A DNA stretch of 64,000 nucleotides, taken from the NCBI RefSeq assembly GCF_023242365.1, contig NZ_JALLIX010000022.1, positions 1 to 64,000 on the forward strand, read 5' to 3'. This DNA is from Pseudomonas sp. MWU13-2100 (GTDB taxonomy: Bacteria; Pseudomonadota; Gammaproteobacteria; Pseudomonadales; Pseudomonadaceae). The notes beneath the pieces are model-generated. The model worked only from the letters and a program-made list of their open reading frames with translations, was not told where the DNA came from and did no database searches. A program made the translations under genes and the position numbers. This document shows, piece by piece, positions 43,880-52,430 of this stretch (the stretch's first letter is position 1; each line of letters starts with the position of its first letter).

Positions 43880-45007
43880 ATGTTACCCACCGATGAGCAA
43901 CAACAAATCGCCGAAGCGGCCCGGGATTTTTCCCAGGAACGCCTGAAACCCTTCGCCGCCGAATGGGACCGCGAGCACCGCTTTCCGAAAGAGGCCATCG
44001 GCGAAATGGCCGGGCTGGGCTTTTTCGGCATGCTGGTCCCGGAACAGTGGGGCGGCTGCGACACCGGCTACCTGGCCTACGCCATGGCCCTGGAAGAAAT
44101 CGCCGCCGGCGACGGTGCCTGCTCGACCATCATGAGTGTGCACAACTCGGTCGGCTGCGTGCCGATCCTCAAGCTCGGCAGCGAGGAGCAGAAAGCCCGT
44201 TTCCTCCCGGCACTGGCCAGCGGCGCCATGCTCGGTGCCTTTGCCCTGACCGAGCCCCAGGCCGGCTCCGATGCCAGTGGCCTGAAAACCCGTGCCAAGC
44301 TGGTGGGCGACCATTACGTGCTTAATGGCTGCAAGCAGTTCATCACCTCCGGGCAGAACGCCGGGGTGGTGATCGTCTTCGCGGTGACCGATCCAGACGC
44401 GGGTAAACGCGGGATCAGCGCCTTTATTGTGCCCACTGATTCACCGGGCTATATCGTCGCCCGGGTCGAGGACAAGCTTGGCCAGCATGCCTCCGACACC
44501 TGCCAGATCCTCTTCGAGGATGTGCAGGTGCCGGTGGCCAACCGCCTGGGCGAGGAGGGCGAGGGCTACCGCATTGCCTTGGCCAACCTGGAAGGCGGCC
44601 GTGTCGGCATCGCCGCGCAATCGGTGGGCATGGCCCGGGCCGCCTTCGAGGCCGCCCGCGACTATGCCCGCGAGCGGGAAAGTTTCGGCAAGGCGCTGAT
44701 CGAGCATCAGGCCGTGGCCTTCCGCCTGGCGGACATGGCCACCCAGATTGCCGTAGCCCGGCAGATGGTGCACTACGCGGCGGCCCTGCGTGACAGCGGC
44801 AAGCCGGCGCTGGTGGAGGCCTCCATGGCCAAGCTGTTTGCTTCGGAAATGGCCGAGAAAGTCTGCTCGCAAGCCTTGCAAACCCTGGGCGGCTATGGCT
44901 ATTTGAGCGACTTCCCGTTGGAGCGGATCTATCGCGACGTGCGGGTCTGCCAGATTTACGAAGGCACCAGCGACATTCAGCGCATGGTCATTTCGCGCAA
45001 CCTGTGA
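43880..45007 (+). CDS. Acyl-CoA dehydrogenase (short/branched-chain type)
   Basis: ATG 43880 (MLPTDEQQQIAEAARDFSQERL) is 9 bases after the thiolase stop and follows AGGAG. The 375-residue FAD enzyme contains FALTEPQAGSDASGLKTRAKL, ACAD signature ...QAVAFRLADMATQIAVARQMV and the catalytic glutamate in YEGTSDIQRM near residue 365. It introduces the alpha,beta double bond. In the homologous P. putida cluster this step serves short and methyl-branched acyl-CoAs. It resembles the second dehydrogenase at 45976 but is not identical. Confidence 0.92.
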   Translation: MLPTDEQQQIAEAARDFSQERLKPFAAEWDREHRFPKEAIGEMAGLGFFGMLVPEQWGGCDTGYLAYAMALEEIAAGDGACSTIMSVHNSVGCVPILKLGSEEQKARFLPALASGAMLGAFALTEPQAGSDASGLKTRAKLVGDHYVLNGCKQFITSGQNAGVVIVFAVTDPDAGKRGISAFIVPTDSPGYIVARVEDKLGQHASDTCQILFEDVQVPVANRLGEEGEGYRIALANLEGGRVGIAAQSVGMARAAFEAARDYARERESFGKALIEHQAVAFRLADMATQIAVARQMVHYAAALRDSGKPALVEASMAKLFASEMAEKVCSQALQTLGGYGYLSDFPLERIYRDVRVCQIYEGTSDIQRMVISRNL

Positions 45008-45022
45008 TCAAGGAATCTATCG

Positions 45023-45796
45023 ATGAGTTATGAAACCATTCTGCTGGAAATCAAGGACCGTGTCGGCCTGATTACCCTGAACCGCCCGCAGGCGCTCAAC
45101 GCCCTGAACGCCCAGATCATCAGCGAGTTGAACCAGGCGCTGGATGCACTGGAAGCTGATCCGAACATTGGCTGCATCGTGCTGACGGGCTCGAAAAAGG
45201 CCTTTGCGGCCGGGGCCGATATCAAGGAAATGGCCGAGCTGACCTACCCGCGTATCTATATGGACGACCTGTTCAGCGATAGCGACCGGGTGGCCAACCG
45301 ACGCAAGCCGATTATCGCCGCGGTGTCCGGTTTTGCCTTGGGTGGCGGTTGTGAGCTGGCCCTGATGTGCGACTTTATCCTGGCCGGCGACAACGCCAAG
45401 TTCGGTCAGCCGGAAATCAACCTCGGGGTGCTGCCGGGCATGGGCGGCACCCAGCGCCTGACCCGCGCGGTGGGCAAGGCCAAGGCCATGGAAATGTGCC
45501 TGACCGGGCGTTTTATCGATGCGCTGGAAGCCGAACGTTGCGGTATCGTGGCGCGGATTGTGCCGACCGACGAGTTGCTGGAGGAAGCGCTGAAGGTGGC
45601 GGCGTTGATTGCCAGCAAGTCGGTGCCGATCAGCATGATGGTCAAGGAAAGCGTCAACCGCGCCTTCGAGGTCAGCCTGTCGGAAGGTGTGCGTTTCGAG
45701 CGCCGGGTGTTCCATGCGGCGTTTGCGACCCAGGATCAGAAGGAAGGCATGGCGGCGTTTATCGCCAAGCGCGAGGCGCGGTTCAAGGACAGTTGA
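45023..45796 (+). CDS. Enoyl-CoA hydratase (fadB1x-like)
   Basis: The 257-residue crotonase-fold protein has the oxyanion loops SKKAFAAGADIKEMA and GGGCELALMCD, and the catalytic glutamates in GQPEINLGVLPGMGGTQRLTRAVG. Length and motifs are those of ECHS1-type hydratases. It starts 15 bases after the acyl-CoA dehydrogenase and is the last gene of this + strand set. The downstream REP-like palindrome marks the end. Confidence 0.93.
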   Translation: MSYETILLEIKDRVGLITLNRPQALNALNAQIISELNQALDALEADPNIGCIVLTGSKKAFAAGADIKEMAELTYPRIYMDDLFSDSDRVANRRKPIIAAVSGFALGGGCELALMCDFILAGDNAKFGQPEINLGVLPGMGGTQRLTRAVGKAKAMEMCLTGRFIDALEAERCGIVARIVPTDELLEEALKVAALIASKSVPISMMVKESVNRAFEVSLSEGVRFERRVFHAAFATQDQKEGMAAFIAKREARFKDS

Positions 45797-45826
45797 GCCG
45801 CAGGAGGATTGGGTAGGGTGGATTAG

Positions 45827-45959
45827 TGTGGCGAGCGGGCTTGCCCGCGCTCGGCTGCGCAGCAGTCGTAAAACCGCTCATCTCGGTCTGTCTGATAGAC
45901 CGGGTTCGATGGTTTTAGGGGCGCTTCGCACCCCAGCGCGGGCAAGCCCGCTCGCCACA
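45827..45959. repeat. Large composite inverted repeat (GGCGAGCGGGCTTGCCCGCGC type)
   Basis: TGTGGCGAGCGGGCTTGCCC on the left mirrors GGGCAAGCCCGCTCGCCACA on the right across about 90 bases. Inside are further pairs: TAAAACC with GGTTTTA, and CGGTCT with AGACCG around GTCTGAT. The whole can form a long branched hairpin between convergent genes. This head differs from the other REP families in the window. Confidence 0.8.
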
Positions 45960-45975
45960 AGGCCGTGCTCTGCGG

Positions 45976-47127
45976 TTACACCAGGTAGTGCTTCAGTTCC
46001 CGCGCGATCAGCATCCGCTGAATCTCGCTCGATCCTTCATAGATCTGCGTGATCCGCGCATCGCGGTAATACCGCTCCACCGGATAATCTTCCAGATACC
46101 CATAGCCACCATGAATCTGCATGGCCGAGGAGCAGACCTTCTCGGCCATTTCCGAGGCGAACAGCTTGGCTTGTGAGGCTTCCGACAGGCATGGCTGCCC
46201 GGCACTGCGCAGGCGCGCCGCATGCAGGATCAGCAGGCGTGTGGCATTGATCCGGGTGTGCATGTCGGCCAGCAGGTTGGCGATGCTCTGGTGCTCGATA
46301 ATCGGCTTGTCGAACTGCACCCGTTCCCGCGCATAGGCCAGCGCCGCCTCGAACGCGGCCCGGGCGATGCCCAGCGCCTGGGCGGCGATGCCGATGCGAC
46401 CACCTTCCAGGTTCGACAGGGCAATCGCCAGGCCCTTGCCGCGCTCGCCCAACAGGTTGGCCTCGGGCACGCGGCACTGGTTGAGGGTCACCGCGCAGGT
46501 GTCGGAGGCGCGAATACCCATCTTGTGTTCGGTACGGTCGACGATAAAGCCCGGTGTATCAGTCGGTACCAGAAACGCGGAGAGGCCTTTCTTGCCCAGA
46601 TTCGGATCGGTGACGGCAAAGACAATCGCCAGTTCGGCACGCTTGCCGTTGCTGACGAACTGCTTGGCGCCATTGATGACCCATTCGCCGTCCTTCAATT
46701 CAGCACGGGTCCGCAGGTTGTGGGCCTCGGAGCCGGCCTGGGGTTCGGTGAGGCAGAAGCAACCGATGGCCTGGCCGGTGGCGAGGCGCTCCAGCCAGAT
46801 CTCCTTCTGGGCCTGGCTGCCGTAGTTGAGGACCGGCCCGCAGCCGACCGAGTTGTGAATGCTCATCAGCGCGCCGGTGGCGCCGTCGCCGGCGGAAATC
46901 TCTTCCACGGCCAGGGCATAGGCCACGTAGTCGACATAGGTCCCGCCCCATTCCTCGGGCACGACCATGCCCAGCAGGCCCAACTCGCCCATCTTGGCGA
47001 CCAGGCCGTCATCGATCCAGCCGGCTTTTTCCCAGGCCTGGGCGTGAGGCGCGATCTCGCCACGGGCGAAGTCCCGGGCCATGTCGCGGATCATTACTTG
47101 TTCTTCGCTCAGTTCGATATCGTGCAT
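45976..47127 (-). CDS. Acyl-CoA dehydrogenase (isobutyryl-CoA dehydrogenase-like)
   Basis: The 383-residue FAD enzyme has FCLTEPQAGSEAHNLRTRAEL, SNGKRAELAIVFAVTDPNLGKKGLSAFLV, GGYGYLEDYPVERYYRDARITQIYEGSSEIQRM with the catalytic glutamate. It is coded 3 bases after the stop of the hydrolase gene on the same strand, so the two form an operon. The order (dehydrogenase with 3-hydroxyisobutyryl-CoA hydrolase) resembles valine degradation. Confidence 0.88.
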   Translation of the reverse strand: MHDIELSEEQVMIRDMARDFARGEIAPHAQAWEKAGWIDDGLVAKMGELGLLGMVVPEEWGGTYVDYVAYALAVEEISAGDGATGALMSIHNSVGCGPVLNYGSQAQKEIWLERLATGQAIGCFCLTEPQAGSEAHNLRTRAELKDGEWVINGAKQFVSNGKRAELAIVFAVTDPNLGKKGLSAFLVPTDTPGFIVDRTEHKMGIRASDTCAVTLNQCRVPEANLLGERGKGLAIALSNLEGGRIGIAAQALGIARAAFEAALAYARERVQFDKPIIEHQSIANLLADMHTRINATRLLILHAARLRSAGQPCLSEASQAKLFASEMAEKVCSSAMQIHGGYGYLEDYPVERYYRDARITQIYEGSSEIQRMLIARELKHYLV

Positions 47128-47130
47128 GGT

Positions 47131-48237
47131 TCAGTTCCCGCTTGTGTCGAGGCCATGGAAAAAGCTGGCGACATGCTCGGCATCCAGTTCGCGCAGGGTC
47201 GGTGGGTTCCAGTGTGGGGATTTGTCCTTGTCGATCAGCAGGGCGCGCACGCCCTCCATCAGGTCGCCACGGTCGAACCACTGGCGATCCAGGTGCAGCT
47301 CCAGGGCGAAGCAGTCTTCCAGGGCCAGATGGCGGCCGCGCCGAAGCATTTCCAGGGTCACCGCCATGGCCAGGGGCGAGCGGGTCTCCAGCAGGTCGGC
47401 GGTTTCCCGGGCCCATTCATGGCTGTCGGCGACGGTCACTTCACGCAACTGCTCGACCATGCTCGGTACATCCGGCAGGGCGAAGAAGTGGTCGATGGCC
47501 GGACGCAATGCGTCCAGCGGCGCATCGGGCAGGGTTTGCACGGCGAGTTTTGCCAGCAGGCCCTGGAGGTCCTTGAGCGGCGTTTCGTGCCATTGCAAGC
47601 GGTCGAGGCGTTCGTCCAGTTGGGCCAGTTTGTCGCTGGTCAGGTACCAATCGGCCAGCCCGCAGTAGAGGGCGTCGGCGGCGCGGATCTGCACGCCGGC
47701 AACTCCCAGGTAGATGCCCAGTTCACCGGGAATCCGTGGGAGGAAATGACTGCCGCCGACATCCGGGAAGTAGCCGATGCCGACTTCCGGCATGGCCAGT
47801 CGACTGCGCTCGGTGACCACTCGCAGGTCGGCGCCTTGCACCAGCCCCATGCCGCCACCCAGGACAAAGCCGTCCATCAGCGCCAGAACCGGTTTGCGGT
47901 AGTGGTGGATCGCCAGGTCCAGGGCGTATTCCTCGACGAAGAAGTCTTCGTGCAGGCACCCGCCGCTTTGGTAGCTGTCATACAGCGAGCGGATATCGCC
48001 GCCGGCACAGAAGGCCCGCTCACCGGCACCGCGCAAGACCACCGCGTTCACCTCGGGGTCGTGGGCCCAGGCGTCGAGCTGTTGGTGCAGGGCGCGGATC
48101 ATGTCCAGGGTCAGGGCATTGAGGCCGGCGGGGCGGTTGAGGGTCAGGTGGCCGATATGGTTGCGCACGTCGGCCAGGACATCGGCGTCGGCGCTGTCGA
48201 ACTCTGGGGTGGCGGAGGATGAAACCCTAGCAGTCAT
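47131..48237 (-). CDS. 3-hydroxyisobutyryl-CoA hydrolase-like (enoyl-CoA hydratase family)
   Basis: The 368-residue length and domain pattern fit HIBCH rather than simple hydratases: GHLTLNRPAGLNALTLDMIRALHQQLDAW, RAFCAGGDIRSLYDSYQSG, GMGLVQGADLRVVTERSRLAMPEVGIGYFPDVGGSHFLPRIPGELGIYLGVAG and the long C-terminal helical part. It should release 3-hydroxyisobutyrate (or a related hydroxy acid) from CoA, the step after hydration in valine degradation. It is upstream of the acyl-CoA dehydrogenase gene on the minus strand. Confidence 0.85.
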   Translation of the reverse strand: MTARVSSSATPEFDSADADVLADVRNHIGHLTLNRPAGLNALTLDMIRALHQQLDAWAHDPEVNAVVLRGAGERAFCAGGDIRSLYDSYQSGGCLHEDFFVEEYALDLAIHHYRKPVLALMDGFVLGGGMGLVQGADLRVVTERSRLAMPEVGIGYFPDVGGSHFLPRIPGELGIYLGVAGVQIRAADALYCGLADWYLTSDKLAQLDERLDRLQWHETPLKDLQGLLAKLAVQTLPDAPLDALRPAIDHFFALPDVPSMVEQLREVTVADSHEWARETADLLETRSPLAMAVTLEMLRRGRHLALEDCFALELHLDRQWFDRGDLMEGVRALLIDKDKSPHWNPPTLRELDAEHVASFFHGLDTSGN

Positions 48238-48733
48238 TGCTAACTCCCTGCTTTTATTGTCTTTTTTGGTGTGTTCGGCGGGTGAACGATGCCCGATCGT
48301 AACAGTGCAAATTTGCCGTGTACAACTGGAATAATCGCAAGTTGAATCTGCATTTTTGCCTGGGCCGATTGCACTCGCATACGCCGTCCCTAGACCTTAG
48401 CCGGGCCTGGGCTTCAAAGCGAATCACGCCGCCTCCGGGCAACACGTCGCGACAGGATCGGCTGTGAGTGTCCCGCCACGGGCTTCTTCCGGCTGTTTCG
48501 GTGTGGTCTTACGACACCCGCTTGGTGTCTTGAGTTGGCATTCTGGCCTCCTTGCGACGATGTTCCTCCGAGCGTCTGCAAGAGGACGAGCCCCGATCCT
48601 TGCGGGTCCGGGCTTATTCCATAACAACAAGAACGATCGCGCGGCATTGACCGCGACCATTCTCTGCCCCTGTCCAAAAGCGTGTCGGCCTGCGCCGGCA
48701 CGCGATAACTCCAAATAATCCGGGACTCTGAAG
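48238..48733. promoter_or_regulatory. Divergent intergenic region with leader-like hairpins and a CA-rich motif
   Basis: This gap holds the promoters for the minus-strand HIBCH gene and the + strand transporter. GACACC (48513-48518) and GGTGTC (48524-48529) form a small hairpin. AGCCCCGATCC...GGGTCCGGGCT (48589-48614) forms another, followed by AACAACAAGAAC at 48623-48634, the AANAANAA-type motif bound by Hfq/Crc in pseudomonads, about 100 bases before the transporter start. On the minus strand AAGGAGG precedes a 10-codon frame, MPTQDTKRVS, at 48541-48509. No larger gene is supported. Confidence 0.45.
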
Positions 48734-49513
48734 ATGACTCATACATGGCTGACCTTACCTGTGCTGGCATTGGCGCTTTGTTGTGGCGGCGCAAGCGCCA
48801 AGGAATGGAAAGAGCTGCGCTTTGGCACCAATCCGTCTTACCCGCCGTTTGAATCGAGCACCGCCGACGGTGGCGTGCAGGGCTTCGGCATCGACCTGGG
48901 CAATGCTATTTGCGCCGAGCTGAAGCTCAAATGCGTCTGGGTCAGCAATGATTTCGACGGGCTGATCCCGGCACTCAAGGCCGGCAAGTTCGACGCCATC
49001 GAGTCGTCGATGACCGTCACCGAGCCGCGCAAGAAGCAGATCGACTTCACCGACAGGCTTTACGCCGGCCCGACTGCCATCGTCACCCGCAAGGACTCGG
49101 GGCTGCAACCGAGCGCCGAATCCCTCAAGGGCAAGACCATCGGCTATATGCAGGGCACGATCCAGGAGGCCTATGCCAAGGCGCGCCTGGCGCCGGGCGG
49201 GGTAAAGATCCGTGCCTACCAGAATCAGGACCAGGTCTACGCCGACCTGGTCTACGGTCGTCTCGACGGCTCGATCCAGGACAAGCTGCAAGCCGAGATG
49301 AGTTTCCTCAAGTCGCCCCAGGGCGAGGCCTTCCAGAACAGCGTGGCGATCAGCGACCCGATGATCCCGACGGACATCGCCATTGGTGTACGCCAAGGCA
49401 ACGACGAGCTGAAACGCATGCTCAACGCTGCGATCAAGGCGCTGCACGAGAAGGGCATCTACGCCCAACTGCAGAAGAAATACTTCGGCGACCTGGACCT
49501 CTACAACAACTGA
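48734..49513 (+). CDS. Basic amino acid ABC transporter substrate-binding protein (AotJ/HisJ-like)
   Basis: The 259-residue periplasmic protein has a Sec signal (MTHTWLTLPVLALALCCGGASA). The mature part begins LRFGTNPSYPPFESSTADGGVQGFGIDLGNAICAELKLKCVWVSNDFDGLIPALKAGKFDAIESSMTVTEPRKKQIDFTDRLY, the family-3 signature. Acidic and aromatic ligand positions favour arginine, ornithine or histidine. It leads an operon with two permeases. The exact ligand is inferred from the downstream arginine-type genes. Confidence 0.9.
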   Translation: MTHTWLTLPVLALALCCGGASAKEWKELRFGTNPSYPPFESSTADGGVQGFGIDLGNAICAELKLKCVWVSNDFDGLIPALKAGKFDAIESSMTVTEPRKKQIDFTDRLYAGPTAIVTRKDSGLQPSAESLKGKTIGYMQGTIQEAYAKARLAPGGVKIRAYQNQDQVYADLVYGRLDGSIQDKLQAEMSFLKSPQGEAFQNSVAISDPMIPTDIAIGVRQGNDELKRMLNAAIKALHEKGIYAQLQKKYFGDLDLYNN

Positions 49514-49565
49514 TCCCAGCGACCATGACCCCCGTGCGGCGGTGGGTCGTGGCGATGGAACACGG

Positions 49566-50300
49566 GTGATCGATGTGACGACCTTTCTCGAACTCTTCGG
49601 CCTGGACGCTTCCGGCCTGCAGGGCTATGGCCCGCTGCTGTTGCATGGCGTGTGGGTCACCGCCCAGCTCTCGGCGCTGTCGCTGCTGGTGAGCATGATC
49701 CTGGGCTTGCTCGGTGCCACGGCGAGGTTGTCGCCGCTGCGGCTGCTCAACCTGCCGGCGACCCTCTACACCACGCTGATCCGCGGTATTCCCGACCTGG
49801 TGCTGATGCTGCTGATTTTCTACAGCCTGCAGGGTTGGCTCAGTCATCTGACCGAGGCCATGGGCTGGCCCTACCTGGAAATCGATCCCTTCGTGGCGGG
49901 CGTGGTGACCCTGGGCTTTATCTATGGCGCGTATTTCAGCGAGACCTTTCGTGGCGCGATCCTGAGCGTGCCCCAGGGCCAGACCGAGGCCGCGACGGCG
50001 TATGGGCTAAGCGCCTGGCAGCGGTTTCGCTGTGTGGTCTTCCCGCAGATGATGCGTTTCGCCTTGCCGAGCCTGGGCAATAACTGGCTGGTTTTGCTCA
50101 AGGCCACGGCGCTGGTGTCGATCATTGGCCTCGCCGACCTGGTCAAGGTCGCTCAGGACGCCGGTAAAAGCACCTTCAACATGATGTATTTCCTGGTGCT
50201 GGCGGCGTTGCTCTATCTGCTGATCACCAGCGCTTCGAACTATGTGCTGCGTCGTCTGGAGCGACGTTTCAACCTTGGTGTGCGGGAGTCGGCGCGATGA
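49566..50300 (+). CDS. ABC transporter permease (AotQ/HisQ-like)
   Basis: The preferred start is GTG 49566, giving a 244-residue protein; an upstream GTG-type start at 49542 is possible and a GTG at 49575 is an alternative. The protein has the EAA loop (SVPQGQTEAATAYGLSAWQRFRCVVFPQMMRFALPSLGNNWLVLLK) and several membrane segments. It overlaps the next permease by four bases (ATGA). It pairs with the second permease to form the membrane channel. Confidence 0.88.
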   Translation: MIDVTTFLELFGLDASGLQGYGPLLLHGVWVTAQLSALSLLVSMILGLLGATARLSPLRLLNLPATLYTTLIRGIPDLVLMLLIFYSLQGWLSHLTEAMGWPYLEIDPFVAGVVTLGFIYGAYFSETFRGAILSVPQGQTEAATAYGLSAWQRFRCVVFPQMMRFALPSLGNNWLVLLKATALVSIIGLADLVKVAQDAGKSTFNMMYFLVLAALLYLLITSASNYVLRRLERRFNLGVRESAR

Positions 50301-51007
50301 TCGAGTTGTTCCGGGAATACTGGCAACCTTTCCTGTTCACTGACGGCGAGGGCCTGACGGGCCTGGCCATGACCCTGTGGCTATTGTGCGCCAGCATTGC
50401 CATTGGTTTCGTGCTGTCCTTGCCGTTGGCGTTGCTGCGGGTGTCGCGCAACCCGTTGTTGCGCTGGCCGGTACAGGCCTTCACCTATGTCTTTCGCGGC
50501 ACGCCGCTCTATATCCAGCTGCTGATCTGCTACAGCGGCGTCTACGGCATGGCGGTGGTCCGTGAACAGCCCTTGCTGGAAGCTTTTTTCCGCGATGCGA
50601 TGAACTGCACCTTGCTGGCGTTCGTGCTTAACACCTGTGCCTACACCGTGGAGATTTTCGCCGGGGCGATTCGCAGCATTCCCTACGGTGAAATCGAGGC
50701 GGCCCACGCCTATGGCCTGAGCGGCTGGCGCCTGGCCGTGCGCTTGATCCTGCCGTCTGCGTTGCGCCGGGCGCTGCCGTACTACGGCAATGAAGTGATC
50801 CTGATGTTGCACGCGACGTCGGTGGCGTTTACCGCGACCATCCCGGACATCCTCAAGGTCGCCCGGGACGCCAACTCCGCGACCTTCATGACTTTCCAGG
50901 CCTTCGGGATTGCCGGGTTGCTCTATCTGGGCCTGTCCTTCGGGCTGGTGGGTGTGTTCCGGCTGGCGGAGCGGCGCTGGCTGGGCTTCCTCGGCCCGGC
51001 GCACTGA
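50297..51007 (+). CDS. ABC transporter permease (AotM/HisM-like)
   Basis: The 236-residue protein has the EAA loop SIPYGEIEAAHAYGLSGWRLAVRLILPSALRRALPYYGNEVILMLHATSVAFTATIPDILKVARDANSATF and five or so helices. ATG 50297 overlaps the preceding gene's stop region. It ends 164 bases before the ATPase gene, with a REP element between. Confidence 0.9.
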   Translation: MIELFREYWQPFLFTDGEGLTGLAMTLWLLCASIAIGFVLSLPLALLRVSRNPLLRWPVQAFTYVFRGTPLYIQLLICYSGVYGMAVVREQPLLEAFFRDAMNCTLLAFVLNTCAYTVEIFAGAIRSIPYGEIEAAHAYGLSGWRLAVRLILPSALRRALPYYGNEVILMLHATSVAFTATIPDILKVARDANSATFMTFQAFGIAGLLYLGLSFGLVGVFRLAERRWLGFLGPAH

Positions 51008-51039
51008 CCCCAATCAATCGTGTAAACACCACACAACCT

Positions 51040-51122
51040 GGAGGAGCCGGTTTGCTGGCGATGGCATCCTCGAATTCAACGCTGGATTCACTGACCTCAT
51101 CGCCAGCAAGCCGGCTCCTACA
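51040..51122. repeat. REPIN-like element (GGAGCCGGTTTGCTGGC family)
   Basis: GGAGGAGCCGGTTTGCTGGC on the left mirrors GCCAGCAAGCCGGCTCCTAC on the right. It sits inside the transporter operon between the second permease and the ATPase. Such elements often shape mRNA stability. Confidence 0.75.
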
Positions 51123-51171
51123 AGGAGCGTGTTTCTCCCATTTTTCCAGGGTCGTGACCCCGGAGTAGTCC

Positions 51172-51933
51172 ATGTACAAATTGAATATCGAAAACCTCTA
51201 CAAGCGCTTCGGCGATAACGAAGTCCTCAAGGGCGTATCGCTCCAGGCCCGCTCCGGCGATGTGGTGAGCATGATCGGCGCCAGCGGCTCGGGCAAAAGT
51301 ACCATGCTGCGCTGCATCAATTTCCTCGAACGCGCCGACGAAGGTCGCATCGAGCTGGACGGCGAGTTGATCGCCACCCATCCGGCGCCGGGCGGCATGA
51401 AGGTCACCAGTCCGGCACAATTGCAGCGCCTGCGCACCCGACTGGCCATGGTGTTCCAGCATTTCAACCTGTGGAGCCACCTGACGGTGCTGGAGAATAT
51501 TGTCCTGGCACCGTGCCGGGTTCTGGGGGTGGCGCGCAAGGATGCCGAGGAGCGGGCCCGGGCCTATCTCGACAAGGTCGGCTTGCCCCAGCGGGTGGCC
51601 GGGCAGCATCCGGCGTTTCTCTCCGGCGGCCAGCAGCAACGGGTGGCGATTGCCCGGGCCCTGGCCATGGAGCCGCAGATCCTGCTGTTCGACGAACCGA
51701 CCTCGGCGCTCGACCCGGAGTTGGTGGGCGAGGTCTTGAAAGTGATTCAGGCGCTGGCCGAGGAAGGTCGTACAATGCTCATGGTAACGCACGAGATGGG
51801 CTTTGCCCGGCAGGTCTCCAGCCAGGTGCTGTTCCTCCATCAAGGTCGGGTCGAAGAGCAGGGCGATGCCCGGATGCTCGACCATCCGCAAAGCGAGCGT
51901 TTGCAACAGTTTCTTTCTGGCCGTTTGAAGTGA
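51172..51933 (+). CDS. ABC transporter ATP-binding protein (AotP/HisP-like)
   Basis: The 253-residue ATPase has Walker A GASGSGKST (residues 37-45), signature LSGGQQQRVAIARAL, Walker B ILLFDEPTSALDPELV and the switch histidine in LMVTHEMGF. HFNLWSHLTVLENI is the HisP/AotP-style Q-loop. It supplies energy for the permeases 165 bases upstream. It is followed after 12 bases by the Lrp/AsnC gene. Confidence 0.93.
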   Translation: MYKLNIENLYKRFGDNEVLKGVSLQARSGDVVSMIGASGSGKSTMLRCINFLERADEGRIELDGELIATHPAPGGMKVTSPAQLQRLRTRLAMVFQHFNLWSHLTVLENIVLAPCRVLGVARKDAEERARAYLDKVGLPQRVAGQHPAFLSGGQQQRVAIARALAMEPQILLFDEPTSALDPELVGEVLKVIQALAEEGRTMLMVTHEMGFARQVSSQVLFLHQGRVEEQGDARMLDHPQSERLQQFLSGRLK

Positions 51934-51945
51934 GGCAAGCCATTC

Positions 51946-52425
51946 ATGGCGGATATTCGTGACCTGTCGATCGTCCTGGATCGCATCGACCAGGCAATTA
52001 TCGAGGTGTTGCGCCACGATGGGCGTATCACCTACCAGAAGCTCTCCGAGCGTGTGCACCTGACGCCCCGGCCTTGCCTGGAGCGGGTACGCAAGCTGGA
52101 GCAGTTGGGTGTGATCCGCGGTTACGGGGCGATTCTCGACGAGAAGAAACTCTCGGCGGGCCTGTCGCTGCTGGTGCTGGTGGCGTTATCGAACCAGAGC
52201 GGGCGGGCGGCGCAGAAGGCCTTCGAGGCCAAGACCCGGGCCTGCCCCCAGGTACTGGAGTGTCGCTTGATCAGCGGCGCGTTCGACTACAGCCTGCGCA
52301 TGCGTTGTCGCGACATGGAACATTACCGGGTCCTGACGGAAACCTGGCTGGAGGACCCGGAGCTGCATATCGACAAGCTGGTCAGTCATCCTGAGCTGGC
52401 GATGGTCAAGACCTCGATGGCGTAG
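51946..52425 (+). CDS. Lrp/AsnC-family transcriptional regulator
   Basis: The 159-residue protein has the Lrp-type helix-turn-helix (IDQAIIEVLRHDGRITYQKLSERVHLTPRPCLERVRKLEQLGVIRGYGAILDEKKLSAG) and the RAM ligand domain (PQVLECRLISGAFDYSLRMRCRDMEHYRVLTETWLEDPELHIDKLVSHPELAMVKTSM). It follows the ATPase gene by 12 bases and precedes the ctlX pair. It likely senses an amino acid and controls this locus; the ligand is inferred. Confidence 0.92.
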   Translation: MADIRDLSIVLDRIDQAIIEVLRHDGRITYQKLSERVHLTPRPCLERVRKLEQLGVIRGYGAILDEKKLSAGLSLLVLVALSNQSGRAAQKAFEAKTRACPQVLECRLISGAFDYSLRMRCRDMEHYRVLTETWLEDPELHIDKLVSHPELAMVKTSMA

Positions 52426-52430
52426 CGAGG

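Noticed and set aside
45827..45959. A CRISPR-like or tRNA-like reading of the folded region
   Set aside because: There are no regularly spaced direct repeats and no tRNA arms; it is an inverted repeat with nested pairs, fitting a REP-type element.
48536..48562. A possible sigma54 site (TTGGCATTCTGGCCTCCTTG and following C) upstream of the transporter
   Set aside because: The spacing between GG and GC is 15 (or 7 from the second GG) instead of 10, so it does not meet the -24/-12 rule.
48424..48714. Minus-strand frames of up to 126 codons upstream of the transporter operon
   Set aside because: They contain low-complexity sequence, lack a good start and overlap the transporter's leader hairpins. 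A short AAGGAGG-linked 10-codon frame is noted separately as a weak candidate only.
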